A stretch of 64,000 nt of DNA from an uncultured Bacteroidales bacterium (GCA_902784585.1 CACZVM010000010.1:1-64000), one strand, 5' to 3'; positions 45,986 to 55,574 are shown, numbered from the stretch's first letter. Program-made: numbers and translations. Notes: generated from the letters alone by a model not told the origin.

Positions 45986-48442
45986 ATGTGTCGCCGAATT
46001 GTAATCTGTCTATTGTCCATTGTCCTTCTTCCATTGTCCCTCACGGCTGCGGCGAATATGGGGATGGATACCGTGCGCAGCGAGTGGTTTCGCGAGTGGT
46101 ATCAGTGGAACGAACTGAGCCACTATCTGGATAACTACTGCGACGTGACTACCTATCTGTCGGAGACCACGGGCGAGTGGACAACTCCTGAGCCTTATCT
46201 CTTTTCTATCAACGGCAACTCTTATCGTTGGAATAAATATTACCTGAACGGTTTTCGTGTGGACAGTCGTGTGGACGCCGGCGGTGCCTATTATCGGCCG
46301 GATATGTTTGCCCACTCGATGGCTATCGACTACAACCGCGGAGCGGTCTATTGGACGGTAGATAGTGTCCGTCCGCAACAGGTTGTGTTGTCCGGGCAGG
46401 CAGGTAACATAGGCGGCTACGGACCTTTGGCAAAGAAACTGCTGGATTTGCAACCCGGCGGCTCTGCTGTCAGCAGGCTGGCCGACGACCGGCCTATCCA
46501 CCACCGTCGGCACATCGTGGGTGCGGGCCATGTCGATGTGGTCTTTGTCCTTCCCGTCAAGGGAATCGGCTACACCCAACATGTATATGCCGACTATGGC
46601 GTACGCCGCCAGTTGCAGTGGGACTACACGGGTATTGCCGGCACGTATGATGCCGATTATTATCATGTGCAGCTGGATGGCCAATTGCCGGTGAAACCGA
46701 ACCGCGCTTTCGACCGTCTGCACTATATCATCCGTGCCGGTTATCGCGCCGACGCCTATAGGGAGTGGGGCTATAACGCCAACGAAGTGGCGCAACGCAC
46801 CGACCACTCGTTTTCGTTCTACGGCACCAAGTCGTTTGGCCGCTCGGGACAACTGACGACAGGTCTGACTTATGCGCTCCATCGTGATCAGCATCGTGAC
46901 TTGCAGTTCAGCCGTAACATCATCGACGTGGACGGCGAGTCGCTCAACCCGTGGTATCCCGACGGACACACCCACGCACTCAACTGGGCGGTCGACTATC
47001 GCTATCGGATACTGCCGTGGCTCCAACTGCATATAGACAGCTACAACTCGTTTCTGGCTTTCCGTCCCTCTCAGTCGGCGTGGACCAACACCGTGTATCT
47101 GCAGGGCGACAACATGTCGGCTCCCGTCTCTCTGTACGACTATCGTTGGCAGTCAGCCGCGTTTTGTTCCGGCCTGCTGGAGAATGCCGTCTCGCTGGAA
47201 GCCGACTATCAGGTGCTGCCCTGGATGCGCCTGCGCGCCAGTCTCTCCGCGACGCTCGACGGCGTGCTCCTTGGCGGGAAATCGAAGGTGACGCCGTGCT
47301 GGGAAGCGAAGGCAGACGTGCATATCGAGCCGGTCAAATGGTTTCGCGTGGACCTCATCGCCGCCAACTACCGGATACCCTATACCTACGAGCAGATACA
47401 GTTCATGAGCAACAGCTATCTGAACGGCGAGGTCTATTATGCCGGCACCAACACGCTGCTGACAACTACCGGCGGACAGTATCACCGGTGGGGCAAAAAC
47501 CTCTGGCAGCCTCAATACGTGGCAGTAGATATACCTATCGTCTTCACCATCGGTCGCCACGAGATCAGTATCCTCTCCAGTTTCAAGAAATACTACAACA
47601 CCTGGTCGGTCGGTATGGCGGAGGGTTATACCGATTCGTTCTATCCCATCACGGTGCAACAGGACGGTGGCAGTATCGCCTACGACATCTACGCGATGAA
47701 ACCGCAGGAGCGCTATTACGAGGTTACGAAAGAGCCTCGGACCGGCAGCGGCGTCTTCGGCTCACCGGTCTTTGCCTCCAACGTCATCAAGTATACCTAC
47801 AACGGCAAGAAAGTGTTCTTCTCGTTCAGCTGGCAGAGTTACGTGGAGTCCGGCACTTCGGCTCTGGGCAACGGCGTGCAGACCCAAGATGTCAATATGC
47901 TGAGCGAATCGCTGGCGAGTCCGAACCACGTGCTCGTGGATGCTAATATGCAGCAGACGGATCCCGCTATCCGTTCATTAGGACGGCTCAATCAGGATCG
48001 CGCCTATATCGCCCGTCTGCAGTTGGGCGTCAACATCACCGAGAATTGGCAGTTGAGTCTGAGTGGTAAGTTCCGCGACGGTATCGCTTTCTCGTCCTAT
48101 CGCACCTATCTGACGACCGACAATGCCGGTCACTCGCAGGCCGTCATCTGGAGTGCCAATACACGCGGTATCAACGTGCGCGATGCCAATTTCGGCAAGC
48201 GCACCGACTCGTTTTTCAATTTCGACCTGCGTCTGAAGTACCGCGGCGCCATCAAGGGTGTGCCCTTCTCGGTACAGGCAGTCTGCTATAACATCTGGGA
48301 TTTTGCTACCGAACTTAACGAATACTGCTTCTCTTACGACGGCGCTACCGGCAAGGATCAGAAAACCGGTCGTACGCCGCTTAGTCTGTGCACCCCTCGC
48401 GGTCTGATACTGAGTTTTGCGGTTGGCTTTGAGCGAAGATAA
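45986..48442 (+). CDS. Large outer-membrane barrel, TonB-dependent-receptor-like
   Basis: 818 residues. A signal peptide (VICLLSIVLLPLSLTA) is followed by about 150 residues that could be a plug domain (FRVDSRVDAGGAYYRPDMF to SGQAGNIGGYG), then about 600 residues of aromatic barrel strands, ending PRGLILSFAVGFERR, the closing strand typical of Bacteroidota TonB-dependent receptors. I see no carboxypeptidase-like extension and no clear TonB box, so it may not be TonB-coupled. It follows the 45080 barrel by 12 bases. Its last 62 bases are antisense to the end of the O-antigen-ligase-like gene. Confidence 0.68.
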   Translation: MCRRIVICLLSIVLLPLSLTAAANMGMDTVRSEWFREWYQWNELSHYLDNYCDVTTYLSETTGEWTTPEPYLFSINGNSYRWNKYYLNGFRVDSRVDAGGAYYRPDMFAHSMAIDYNRGAVYWTVDSVRPQQVVLSGQAGNIGGYGPLAKKLLDLQPGGSAVSRLADDRPIHHRRHIVGAGHVDVVFVLPVKGIGYTQHVYADYGVRRQLQWDYTGIAGTYDADYYHVQLDGQLPVKPNRAFDRLHYIIRAGYRADAYREWGYNANEVAQRTDHSFSFYGTKSFGRSGQLTTGLTYALHRDQHRDLQFSRNIIDVDGESLNPWYPDGHTHALNWAVDYRYRILPWLQLHIDSYNSFLAFRPSQSAWTNTVYLQGDNMSAPVSLYDYRWQSAAFCSGLLENAVSLEADYQVLPWMRLRASLSATLDGVLLGGKSKVTPCWEAKADVHIEPVKWFRVDLIAANYRIPYTYEQIQFMSNSYLNGEVYYAGTNTLLTTTGGQYHRWGKNLWQPQYVAVDIPIVFTIGRHEISILSSFKKYYNTWSVGMAEGYTDSFYPITVQQDGGSIAYDIYAMKPQERYYEVTKEPRTGSGVFGSPVFASNVIKYTYNGKKVFFSFSWQSYVESGTSALGNGVQTQDVNMLSESLASPNHVLVDANMQQTDPAIRSLGRLNQDRAYIARLQLGVNITENWQLSLSGKFRDGIAFSSYRTYLTTDNAGHSQAVIWSANTRGINVRDANFGKRTDSFFNFDLRLKYRGAIKGVPFSVQAVCYNIWDFATELNEYCFSYDGATGKDQKTGRTPLSLCTPRGLILSFAVGFERR
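46009..46043 (+). repeat. 7-base array in a signal peptide (45986 gene)
   Basis: Units TCTATTG, TCCATTG, TCCTTCT, TCCATTG, TCCCTCA. It encodes CLLSIVLLPLSLT. Confidence 0.85.
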
Positions 48443-49628
48443 AGACTATCGCAACGGCCCATAACGCGATACCGCAGTACAAACCGAACATACAATCGGT
48501 GAGCATATTGCAGACATATAGGACGGTGAATAAGATGGCTATTCGCCGTTTTTCGTTCGGTGCGCAGAGGGGAATAGAAAGCCATGCCAGCACAAAGAGA
48601 ATCAATCCGAAGATACCCAGTTCTATCAATTCCTGCAGGTATTGGTTGTGACAATGACCGAGTTGACCGAAATATTCAGGCACCTCGTTTTCCGGGAACA
48701 TCGACAGCATATAGACGCCATCTTGTCCGCATCCCAATCCCGTCCAGAAATAGTCCTCGGGTTGTTGCATCGCCGTTTCCCATAGCTGCGTACGCACTTC
48801 GGATTGTACCTCCATCGAGTGCAAACGCGGATGGAGGGAGAGCAGACCTGCACTCAGTACGATAGCGCCAATTACCATGCCGGCACTGAGGTACCATTTA
48901 TACCGTTGGCTTAACCACCAGTATAGGGCAATAAGGGTGATGATGGCCAGGCTGATAGCAGCTTGTCGTGAACCGGTAAGCACTACGCTGACCGCCATGA
49001 TCGAAGAGGTAATACCCCAGAGCCAACGACGATTGAACCATAGTTTGGTAGCAACGACGATACCCATCGTCTCCACCGCACCTAAGAAAAGGCGATGTTT
49101 GAGATGCGACAGATTGGAGGTGTAGAAATGCAACCATTCGAAGGTGCTGTAATCCCACAACGCATGCAGACATGGATGGGAATCGATGATCTCGCGGTGG
49201 TATAAAAGCAGCGTCATCGCGGCCGGATAGAAGAATGCGGCGCAGAGACAGGAAATAACGAATACTTTGCCTATCAGCCGCCAATCATATTGTTCATTTA
49301 CTCCCCATATACCTACCGGAACGAGTACCCCGAACGCGATATACCGCTCTATCTGCCATGACCACGCGGTGTGATCTCCGGCCCACAAACCGGAGAGTAA
49401 GTTCCAGCCGAACCATAGACCGAAGAGCCAGAAGGGGATTTGATATTTGATACCGGATATTTGATAGTTGCTATTTGGCCGGGGTAGCCATCTCAGTTCC
49501 AGGAACCAGGCGATGATCCATGCCACGCAAGCGTACCGCAGAAAAATCTGCGGGAATGGCAGTAGCACGACAGCTACTATGTATAGCGCATAGTTCACGC
49601 GTCCCATGAGGGCTCTATAGTTGTTCAT
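48381..49628 (-). CDS. O-antigen ligase/polymerase-like membrane protein
   Basis: 415 residues with about 10-11 hydrophobic helices and a large periplasmic loop holding FWTGLGCGQDGVYMLSM and LGHCHNQYLQELIELGIFG, the Wzy_C motif region of O-antigen ligases (GxGxG..., HNxYL...). Such proteins join or polymerise surface glycans at the periplasmic face. It ends an 11-gene operon, overlaps the gene before it by 14 bases and the convergent barrel gene by 62 bases. A 42-base 7-mer array encodes the short loop after the second helix. Ligase and polymerase cannot be told apart from sequence. Confidence 0.82.
   Translation of the reverse strand: MNNYRALMGRVNYALYIVAVVLLPFPQIFLRYACVAWIIAWFLELRWLPRPNSNYQISGIKYQIPFWLFGLWFGWNLLSGLWAGDHTAWSWQIERYIAFGVLVPVGIWGVNEQYDWRLIGKVFVISCLCAAFFYPAAMTLLLYHREIIDSHPCLHALWDYSTFEWLHFYTSNLSHLKHRLFLGAVETMGIVVATKLWFNRRWLWGITSSIMAVSVVLTGSRQAAISLAIITLIALYWWLSQRYKWYLSAGMVIGAIVLSAGLLSLHPRLHSMEVQSEVRTQLWETAMQQPEDYFWTGLGCGQDGVYMLSMFPENEVPEYFGQLGHCHNQYLQELIELGIFGLILFVLAWLSIPLCAPNEKRRIAILFTVLYVCNMLTDCMFGLYCGIALWAVAIVFIFAQSQPQNSVSDREGCTD
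49434..49475 (-). repeat. 7-base array in the O-antigen-ligase-like gene
   Basis: Six units on the plus strand: GGGGATT, TGATATT, TGATACC, GGATATT, TGATAGT, TGCTATT. 42 bases equals 14 codons, encoding NSNYQISGIKYQIP. Confidence 0.85.
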
Positions 49629-50928
49629 AACCTTCGTTCAGTAGTTTCAGTCCCTCTTCCCCGATACGCTCCAGTCGTTCAAACGGTTTGCCCGGCACGT
49701 GTCTGCGCCAGCGGATACGATTCAGGTCAACAATCTCTATCCGGCTACCGTCTTCATTAAACAGGATATTGCCCTGCGAATAGTCGCGATGCCATACACC
49801 CATCCGGCGCAGCTTGGCGGTAAAGCGACCTATGGCGCGCAGTAACTCTGCGCGGCGTGGGAAGGCGGGTTGCTCTATCAGTTCTTGGAACGTGTGTTTG
49901 CACTCCGACAGGCGGCAGGCGTACCAACTCTCGCGTAGGATACCGCAGATGCGTACTTCGCGGTAGGCGATAGGTTGCGGCGTCAGTCCTTCCAGACGCA
50001 GCGCGTTCTCATAACTGCGGCGCGCTTTGCTGGTGCCGAACCAGCCATACCAGAGTCCACGCAGTAGCCCCGGTGTGCGGAAACGCTTGACGACGACACC
50101 GTCCGTCAGGCGCAGTATGTTACGCCGTGCATCAATCACTTCGCCTTCTTCCCATCGGTCGAAATCGCCTACCTGCTTCACGCTGCGCAGGCGGTTGAGC
50201 AACCTGCTCCACGTGCGGTGGTAGTGCAACGGCCCGCCCAGATAGGTTTGCATATACGTCGGATGCCGACGGTTGAGTTCGTCAATCAGTTTATGTTTCA
50301 GCGCCCTGTCTTGCATTCGCTTTGACCCTTTGCGCACACGGTAGTGCAGCCGTATCTCCGGCAGTCGCACGAACTCGCCGCCCTGTTCGAAGAGCGATAT
50401 CCACATATCCCAGTCTTCGCGCGCCGCACAAGTCTCCATATAACCCGCTGTCTTGTCCCAGTCGGCACGACGGTACATTGAACAGGTGTCTATCATGTTC
50501 TTGCGCGCCAGCAACGCTTTGCTGAACGGCGGAAAACGCCATTCGCCAGTTCGGTCTCCGAAGAACTCCGCTCGACAACTGACTACGCGCACTTCCGCTT
50601 GGCTCTCCAGGATCTGCTCCGCCTCTTCGATATACAAAGGATGGATACGGTTGTCGGCATCGACGGGCAGGATATACTCGCCGTGACTGGCACGGATAGC
50701 TACGTTGCGGGCCGCTGAGGCGCCACGGTTAGGCTGACTCAGCACCTGCACTTCCGGATGGGCTTTCGCAAAAGTCTCTGCCACCGCGAGACTGTCGTCC
50801 GTACTGCCGTCGTTTACGACGATGACTTCCAGCGGACGATACGTACTGCTGAGCACACTCTCCAGCGTCTCACCGATATACGGTGCGGCGTTGTACAGGG
50901 GCACTATGACGGATACCAGCGGTTTCAT
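49615..50928 (-). CDS. Fusion: GT2 glycosyltransferase plus LPS-core-type kinase
   Basis: 437 residues with two complete domains. Residues 1-230: family 2 glycosyltransferase (VSVIVPLYNAAPYI, VVNDGSTDDS, catalytic DAD at 90-92, a later EDWDMWISLFEQGG). Residues 255-437: a protein-kinase-like domain of the Kdo/WaaP type with K281 (VVVKRF), E307, HRD at 380-382, N387 and D401 (in DLNR), so every key residue is kept. The kinase probably phosphorylates a lipid A-core or surface sugar, possibly one added by the transferase (inference). Fused forms are unusual; the two domains are normally separate genes. It overlaps both neighbours (4 and 14 bases). Confidence 0.85.
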   Translation of the reverse strand: MKPLVSVIVPLYNAAPYIGETLESVLSSTYRPLEVIVVNDGSTDDSLAVAETFAKAHPEVQVLSQPNRGASAARNVAIRASHGEYILPVDADNRIHPLYIEEAEQILESQAEVRVVSCRAEFFGDRTGEWRFPPFSKALLARKNMIDTCSMYRRADWDKTAGYMETCAAREDWDMWISLFEQGGEFVRLPEIRLHYRVRKGSKRMQDRALKHKLIDELNRRHPTYMQTYLGGPLHYHRTWSRLLNRLRSVKQVGDFDRWEEGEVIDARRNILRLTDGVVVKRFRTPGLLRGLWYGWFGTSKARRSYENALRLEGLTPQPIAYREVRICGILRESWYACRLSECKHTFQELIEQPAFPRRAELLRAIGRFTAKLRRMGVWHRDYSQGNILFNEDGSRIEIVDLNRIRWRRHVPGKPFERLERIGEEGLKLLNEGYEQL

Positions 50929-51626
50929 ATCTTGTCGAGTCCTTGCGTCAGCTTACGCCAGTAGTAGAGCAAGGGGTTCGTGTATTTCAGTTGTTTCCAA
51001 GGTCGACTGGAGTGGGGGCGATGCAGCACGGTATTGCTGATTTGCAGGATGTTCTCCAGCCCCAGCTGTTGCGACAGATGGCTAATCGTCACGTCGTACC
51101 AGTTCTTCTTCTCGTCCAGTTGCGCGAAGTCGTATGCGTGGAGCAGCTCGTTGGTCAGCAGCGTACAGCAGAACGACAGTCGCTTGCGGCAAACGCCGTC
51201 TGCGGTCCAGCCCCGTGCGTAGTCGTAGGGGAAATTGATCTGCCCTTTCTCATCCGTCGTCACGGCAGCTATCAGGCCTCTGCCCGGCCGAACGGCTTCT
51301 GCCAGTCGGTCTATCGTCTTGGCCTTGACGACCACATCGCTCTCTACGATGACGAGGTGTGCTCCTCGCCGGAGGCACTCACGCTGCGCATCTATTAGCA
51401 CCGTGCGGTAGTTAGGCGAAGGATGGTCGGTTTGTTCGCTCAGGTGAATAACCGCTATACCCAGTTCGTCCTTTAGCTGGTCCAGCAGGGCAGCATTCTC
51501 CGGCGCAGAGAAATCGTCGTACACACACAGCGTATGACCGCTCTCCACGATGGCGCGGATAGCCTCCTCAGTCGTCAGCGGCGAGTTCTTCACAGGCATG
51601 ATGATATATACCGAATCTTTTACCAT
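50925..51626 (-). CDS. Glycosyltransferase-like protein, GT2/GT-A fold
   Basis: 233 residues. The start VYIIMPVKNSPLTTEEAIRA and VYDDFSAPENAALL match family 2 transferases; ESDVVVK near residue 99 stands where a DxD metal-binding motif is expected. The C-terminal third is short. It probably adds a sugar to surface glycan in the cytoplasm; donor unknown. It overlaps the fusion gene by 4 bases and the Wzi-like gene by 7. Confidence 0.75.
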   Translation of the reverse strand: MVKDSVYIIMPVKNSPLTTEEAIRAIVESGHTLCVYDDFSAPENAALLDQLKDELGIAVIHLSEQTDHPSPNYRTVLIDAQRECLRRGAHLVIVESDVVVKAKTIDRLAEAVRPGRGLIAAVTTDEKGQINFPYDYARGWTADGVCRKRLSFCCTLLTNELLHAYDFAQLDEKKNWYDVTISHLSQQLGLENILQISNTVLHRPHSSRPWKQLKYTNPLLYYWRKLTQGLDKI

Positions 51627-53101
51627 TGTGTGATGATACCTCTTTTGCTGACGGTGAGTTGTGCACCGAACGTGTTACCCCACTGGCTTCCGGCGTCGCC
51701 GGCCAGTTTCAGACCGAAGTCCAGCCCCCAGGCCCGTTCCACATGTTTGTTTATCTCTACCATCCACGCCACATTGCTACTCAGCAGTTGGCGGCTGGTG
51801 TTGTCGTTGCCGTAGTTACGCGCATGGCTGACCAGCACACGATACCGATAGCCGTAGATGTTACCTCTTACGCCTACGTGGTGTACGCGCACACGGCTGT
51901 TGAGCGTGTATATCGTCCCGTCGGCGTTGTACAGCGGCGAGGTGATAAAAGGCGTACCTATCGAGCGATAGTAGGTGTTCCAGCCGTTGCGGAACACGCT
52001 GTTCTGGTAGTACTGGTCATTGCCGGCGTAGCAGAGTCCGTCGCGATCATGCCAAGGACCACTCTGGTCCGTAGTGTTCATATACTCGATCGTCACGCCT
52101 TCTATAAACGGCCAGCGGCTCTGCTTGAGGCTGATACCCCACAGACCGTCCGTACGGTTCTGTCCCAGCCCCAGCATGGCGAAGTTGTCCTCAAAGAAAT
52201 TCTGCCAGTACGCACTCACTTCCCATCCGCGTCCTTTGCCGGTCAACATCAACTGCTGGCTTCCCACGTGGTTGCCTTGTGCATTCGCTTGGTCGTTACG
52301 CATCACGCCTCCGCCTTGCGCCATCAGTACGTGCAGGAAATCGGTCCAGCCGCTGCCTATGTCGCCGTATACGGGACTCACGCCGCCCCATTGAGCTGCG
52401 TGGTGGAACTCATAGCTGATATTCACCGGCAGCCGGCCGCCAAAACGAACGGCCGCCCATTTATGATGCAGATAGCTGCCACGCATATAGATCTTGTCTG
52501 TCAGCCAGGCGTGTGTGATACCGCCTTTCAGTTCGAAATAACCATAACAGCCGGGGAAGGGTACATAATGGTCGATACCGATGGTGATACGCGGCAGCGG
52601 GTGACTATTGCCGGAGAAAAGCAGGCTGCCGGCCGACAGCAGGGTGTCCTGCGTCTCGTAGATCATCGGTTTGATACCTATCGTGAGGTCGAACAGGTAG
52701 AGTCGCACGTGCGCGTAGGCCATGTTCAGATAGCCTGCCGCCACACGTTGCTGGATGCCGAAAGCGCTGCCGGCTATGCGTGACTGCAGACGCAGCGTGG
52801 CTTGCAGCGCGAAGTCGTAGTCCCACCACCGTTCGGGATGTTGGGCTGTCTTGTAGATACCGGCACTCAGGTTACCGCTATAGGGGCTACTGCTGATGTC
52901 GCCCAGGGTGTTACTCTGCAGCCAGAACGGCGCGAAGCGACCTCTCGAAGCTACGGCGTATACATGTCCGTCGTAACGCAAGGTGTCACCGCCTGCCGGT
53001 ACGCTGTCGCGGATGCCTGTGGGCCACCATTCCCAACTCAACTGACGGGCACTCATCGCCGCGCTGAGCAACAGTAATATGCCGAGTAGCTTAGTCCTCA
53101 A
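51620..53101 (-). CDS. Wzi-like capsule assembly outer-membrane barrel
   Basis: 493 residues with a signal peptide (LLGILLLLSAAMSA). Features fit the Bacteroidota Wzi/capsule assembly family: RGRFAPFWLQSNTLGDIS near the N-terminus, many barrel strands, and GVTIEYMNTTDQSGPWHD in the later part. Wzi proteins bind capsule or polysaccharide at the cell surface. It sits between the Kelch lipoprotein and the glycosyltransferases in the envelope operon. Confidence 0.82.
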   Translation of the reverse strand: MRTKLLGILLLLSAAMSARQLSWEWWPTGIRDSVPAGGDTLRYDGHVYAVASRGRFAPFWLQSNTLGDISSSPYSGNLSAGIYKTAQHPERWWDYDFALQATLRLQSRIAGSAFGIQQRVAAGYLNMAYAHVRLYLFDLTIGIKPMIYETQDTLLSAGSLLFSGNSHPLPRITIGIDHYVPFPGCYGYFELKGGITHAWLTDKIYMRGSYLHHKWAAVRFGGRLPVNISYEFHHAAQWGGVSPVYGDIGSGWTDFLHVLMAQGGGVMRNDQANAQGNHVGSQQLMLTGKGRGWEVSAYWQNFFEDNFAMLGLGQNRTDGLWGISLKQSRWPFIEGVTIEYMNTTDQSGPWHDRDGLCYAGNDQYYQNSVFRNGWNTYYRSIGTPFITSPLYNADGTIYTLNSRVRVHHVGVRGNIYGYRYRVLVSHARNYGNDNTSRQLLSSNVAWMVEINKHVERAWGLDFGLKLAGDAGSQWGNTFGAQLTVSKRGIITQW

Positions 53102-54074
53102 GATAGTAGAGTTTGTCGTTCAGTCGCCATTCGTCGTCTTCGCCAAGTCCGAAATAGACGCGGTCACCGATGGCAAAACAGATATGATTCATCAGCCGCT
53201 TAGGCATGACGGCGATATAGTGCCAGCGATCTTCCTGCGGGTTGTAACGCAACATGTCTTGCAGCACTTCGCCCGTCGTGGTCACACCGCCGTAGTGGAA
53301 GCCGCCGCAGAGATAGATAGCGTCGGCTGAGGCGCCTGAGGCGGCTGTCGTGCGTGTGCGGCCGGGCACTGCGGCACGTGCCTCCCAGTGGGTGCCGTCC
53401 ACCAGTTCCGCCCACCAGTCGAGACTGAAACGGTGGTAACCCGTTCCCATGAAATGTCGTCCGGCGCAGGTGCAACCTGTGCCGCCGAACGAACGGGTAG
53501 GGTAGCCCGAGAAGCTGACACCCACGTCTATCGAGTCCCAGCGGTTGTCGGTGATGGTATAACGAAACATGTCGCGGCGGTAGTTCCCGCAGAAGCCGAA
53601 ACCGACGTACAATTCTCCCTGTCCTACAAACGACGTAGCCGCGTCGGTATAAGCATTGGGGTAGTCTTGCAGTTGCTGCCAACTGTCGGTAGAAGGAGTG
53701 TAGGCCCACCAGTCTTGCAGATAGCTGGTGTCTTGACCGTAGTGGCCGCCGTTGTAGCCGAGTCCCAGATAGACGATGTCGCCGTCCACACACGCTGTGG
53801 CATTGACACGCGGCACGAGCGGTGTGCTGCCCAGGTTCTCCCATTGGTCGGTAGCCGGCGTATAACGCCAGAGGTCATTATGATAGATGCCTGCCGAGTC
53901 GCGCCCCGCGAAGACATACGCACGGTCGTTCACTACAAAACAGGTCGCACTGGCTCTGCCGCCTCCGGGCATCGATGCTGCCTCGTGTATCGGCAACTCT
54001 ACCTCCGGCCTGTATGGGCTGCAGCCAATGAGCAACAGCGCCAGCACTCCAATGATGTACTTTTCAGTCTTCAC
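53091..54074 (-). CDS. Kelch-repeat lipoprotein
   Basis: 327 residues. Lipobox LLIGC is followed by a beta-propeller of Kelch-type repeats: RAYVFAGRDSAGIYHNDLWRY, IVYLGLGYNGG, ELYVGFGFCGNYRRDMFRY, AIYLCGGFHYGG, RVYFGLGEDDEW. Such lipoproteins usually bind glycans or proteins at the surface. The start codon is GTG at 54074 and lies in a 7-base array; no ATG gives a signal peptide. It is 10 bases from lptB and overlaps the Wzi-like gene by 11. Confidence 0.82.
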   Translation of the reverse strand: MKTEKYIIGVLALLLIGCSPYRPEVELPIHEAASMPGGGRASATCFVVNDRAYVFAGRDSAGIYHNDLWRYTPATDQWENLGSTPLVPRVNATACVDGDIVYLGLGYNGGHYGQDTSYLQDWWAYTPSTDSWQQLQDYPNAYTDAATSFVGQGELYVGFGFCGNYRRDMFRYTITDNRWDSIDVGVSFSGYPTRSFGGTGCTCAGRHFMGTGYHRFSLDWWAELVDGTHWEARAAVPGRTRTTAASGASADAIYLCGGFHYGGVTTTGEVLQDMLRYNPQEDRWHYIAVMPKRLMNHICFAIGDRVYFGLGEDDEWRLNDKLYYLED

Positions 54075-54090
54075 TCTTCACTTTCTACTC
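54063..54090 (-). repeat. 7-base array at the lptB-Kelch junction
   Basis: Plus-strand units TTCAGTC, TTCACTC, TTCACTT, TCTACTC. It covers both the stop codon of lptB and the GTG start of the Kelch lipoprotein. Confidence 0.85.
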
Positions 54091-54825
54091 CCTCGTCTTG
54101 CGTTTCAGCTCAAAATCCCGTCCCAGGTAGTTCTGCCGTACTACCGGATTGGCGGCCAACTCTTCCGGCGTGCCGTGGAACAGGATCTTGCCCTCAAAAA
54201 GCAGATAGGCGCGGTCGGTAATCATCAGCGTCTCATCTACGTTATGGTCGGTAATCAGTATGCCGATGTTCTTGTCCTTCAGTCGCCAAACGACGTCCTG
54301 TATCTCCTGCACGGCAATAGGGTCTACACCTGCAAAAGGTTCGTCCAGCATGACGAACTTCGGTTCGATAGCCAGACAGCGTGCTATCTCCGTACGGCGT
54401 CGCTCGCCACCACTCAGGCGGTCGCCCAGGTTGTGACGCACGTGTGCCAGGTTGAACTCTTTGATGAGTTGCTCCAGTTTCTCGGCTTGGTACTCCTTGC
54501 TGAAATCGGTCAACTCCAGCACCGACCGAAGGTTGTCCTCTACGGTCATCTTGCGGAACACACTTGCCTCCTGCGGCAGATAGCCGATACCCATCTTCGC
54601 ACGGCGGTACATAGGGTAGGAGGTTATCTCCTGGTCGTTGAGGAAGATGCGTCCGTGGTTGGCAGCCACCAGTCCGGTTGTCATGTAGAAAGTCGTTGTC
54701 TTGCCGGCTCCGTTAGGACCCAGCAAACCCACTATCTCGCCTTGCGTCAACTCTATCGACACATCGTCGACCACCGTACGCTTGCCGTACCGTTTTACCA
54801 GATGTTCTGTTCTTAACGTATCCAT
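54085..54825 (-). CDS. lptB: LPS export ABC ATPase LptB
   Basis: 246 residues. It powers extraction of lipopolysaccharide from the inner membrane with LptFG. Walker [10 protein letters not shown] (36-44), the LptB-specific [20 protein letters not shown], signature [16 protein letters not shown], Walker [14 protein letters not shown] and H-loop [10 protein letters not shown] are all standard. It overlaps the exonuclease III gene by 13 bases. Confidence 0.95.
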   Translation of the reverse strand: MDTLRTEHLVKRYGKRTVVDDVSIELTQGEIVGLLGPNGAGKTTTFYMTTGLVAANHGRIFLNDQEITSYPMYRRAKMGIGYLPQEASVFRKMTVEDNLRSVLELTDFSKEYQAEKLEQLIKEFNLAHVRHNLGDRLSGGERRRTEIARCLAIEPKFVMLDEPFAGVDPIAVQEIQDVVWRLKDKNIGILITDHNVDETLMITDRAYLLFEGKILFHGTPEELAANPVVRQNYLGRDFELKRKTRE

Positions 54826-55574
54826 AGTGCCACGGGACAGTGATCGCTATGCACTGCCTCTGTTAGTATTTTTCCGTCTTGCAGTCGGTCTCTCAGCGGT
54901 TCGCTCACCCAGAGGTAGTCAATACGCCAGCCTACGTTGCGTGCGCGTGCACCGGCACGCCAGCTCCACCAGCTGTAGCGTTCAGCACTCTGGTCGAACA
55001 CACGGAAACTGTCTATCATGCCTGTGGCTTCCCAGCGATCCATCCACTCGCGCTCTTCCGGCAAGAAGCCCGACACGCCTATCTGGCGTTCCGGGTGGTT
55101 GATGTCGATAGGCTTATGGCAGATGTTGTAGTCGCCGCAGACAATCACGTTCGGCCGCTCTTTGCGCAGCTCTTGGGTCCACCCGAGCAACTCCTCCAGA
55201 AAGGCCATCTTCACCGTTTGACGTATGTCGCCCGTCGTACCGCTGGGTATGTAGGCATCTACTATCGTCAGGTCGCCAAAGTCCGCACGCAACACGCGGC
55301 CCTCACGGTCAAACTCCGGATTGCCGATACCTACTACTACGCGGTCCGGCTCCTGTTTGCAGAAGATACATACGCCCGAGTAGCCTTTCTTCTCCGCCGA
55401 GTGGATATAACTGTGGTAGCCCAGTTCCTGCAGCGCCAGCACATCGATCTGCTCGGGCTGAGCCTTGCTCTCCTGGATGCAGAACACATCGGGGTTCTCC
55501 TCGCACAGCCAGTCAAGCAGTCCCTTGTTGATAGCCGAACGAATGCCGTTGAGGTTGTAACTGATTATTTTCAT
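54813..55574 (-). CDS. xth: Exodeoxyribonuclease III (AP endonuclease family)
   Basis: 253 residues. It cuts DNA at abasic sites and trims 3' ends in base excision repair. Motifs: [27 protein letters not shown] (metal-binding Glu), [33 protein letters not shown] and the final [10 protein letters not shown] with the catalytic Asp-His. An odd cytoplasmic DNA-repair gene in an envelope operon; overlaps both neighbours (4 and 13 bases). Confidence 0.95.
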   Translation of the reverse strand: MKIISYNLNGIRSAINKGLLDWLCEENPDVFCIQESKAQPEQIDVLALQELGYHSYIHSAEKKGYSGVCIFCKQEPDRVVVGIGNPEFDREGRVLRADFGDLTIVDAYIPSGTTGDIRQTVKMAFLEELLGWTQELRKERPNVIVCGDYNICHKPIDINHPERQIGVSGFLPEEREWMDRWEATGMIDSFRVFDQSAERYSWWSWRAGARARNVGWRIDYLWVSEPLRDRLQDGKILTEAVHSDHCPVALWIR

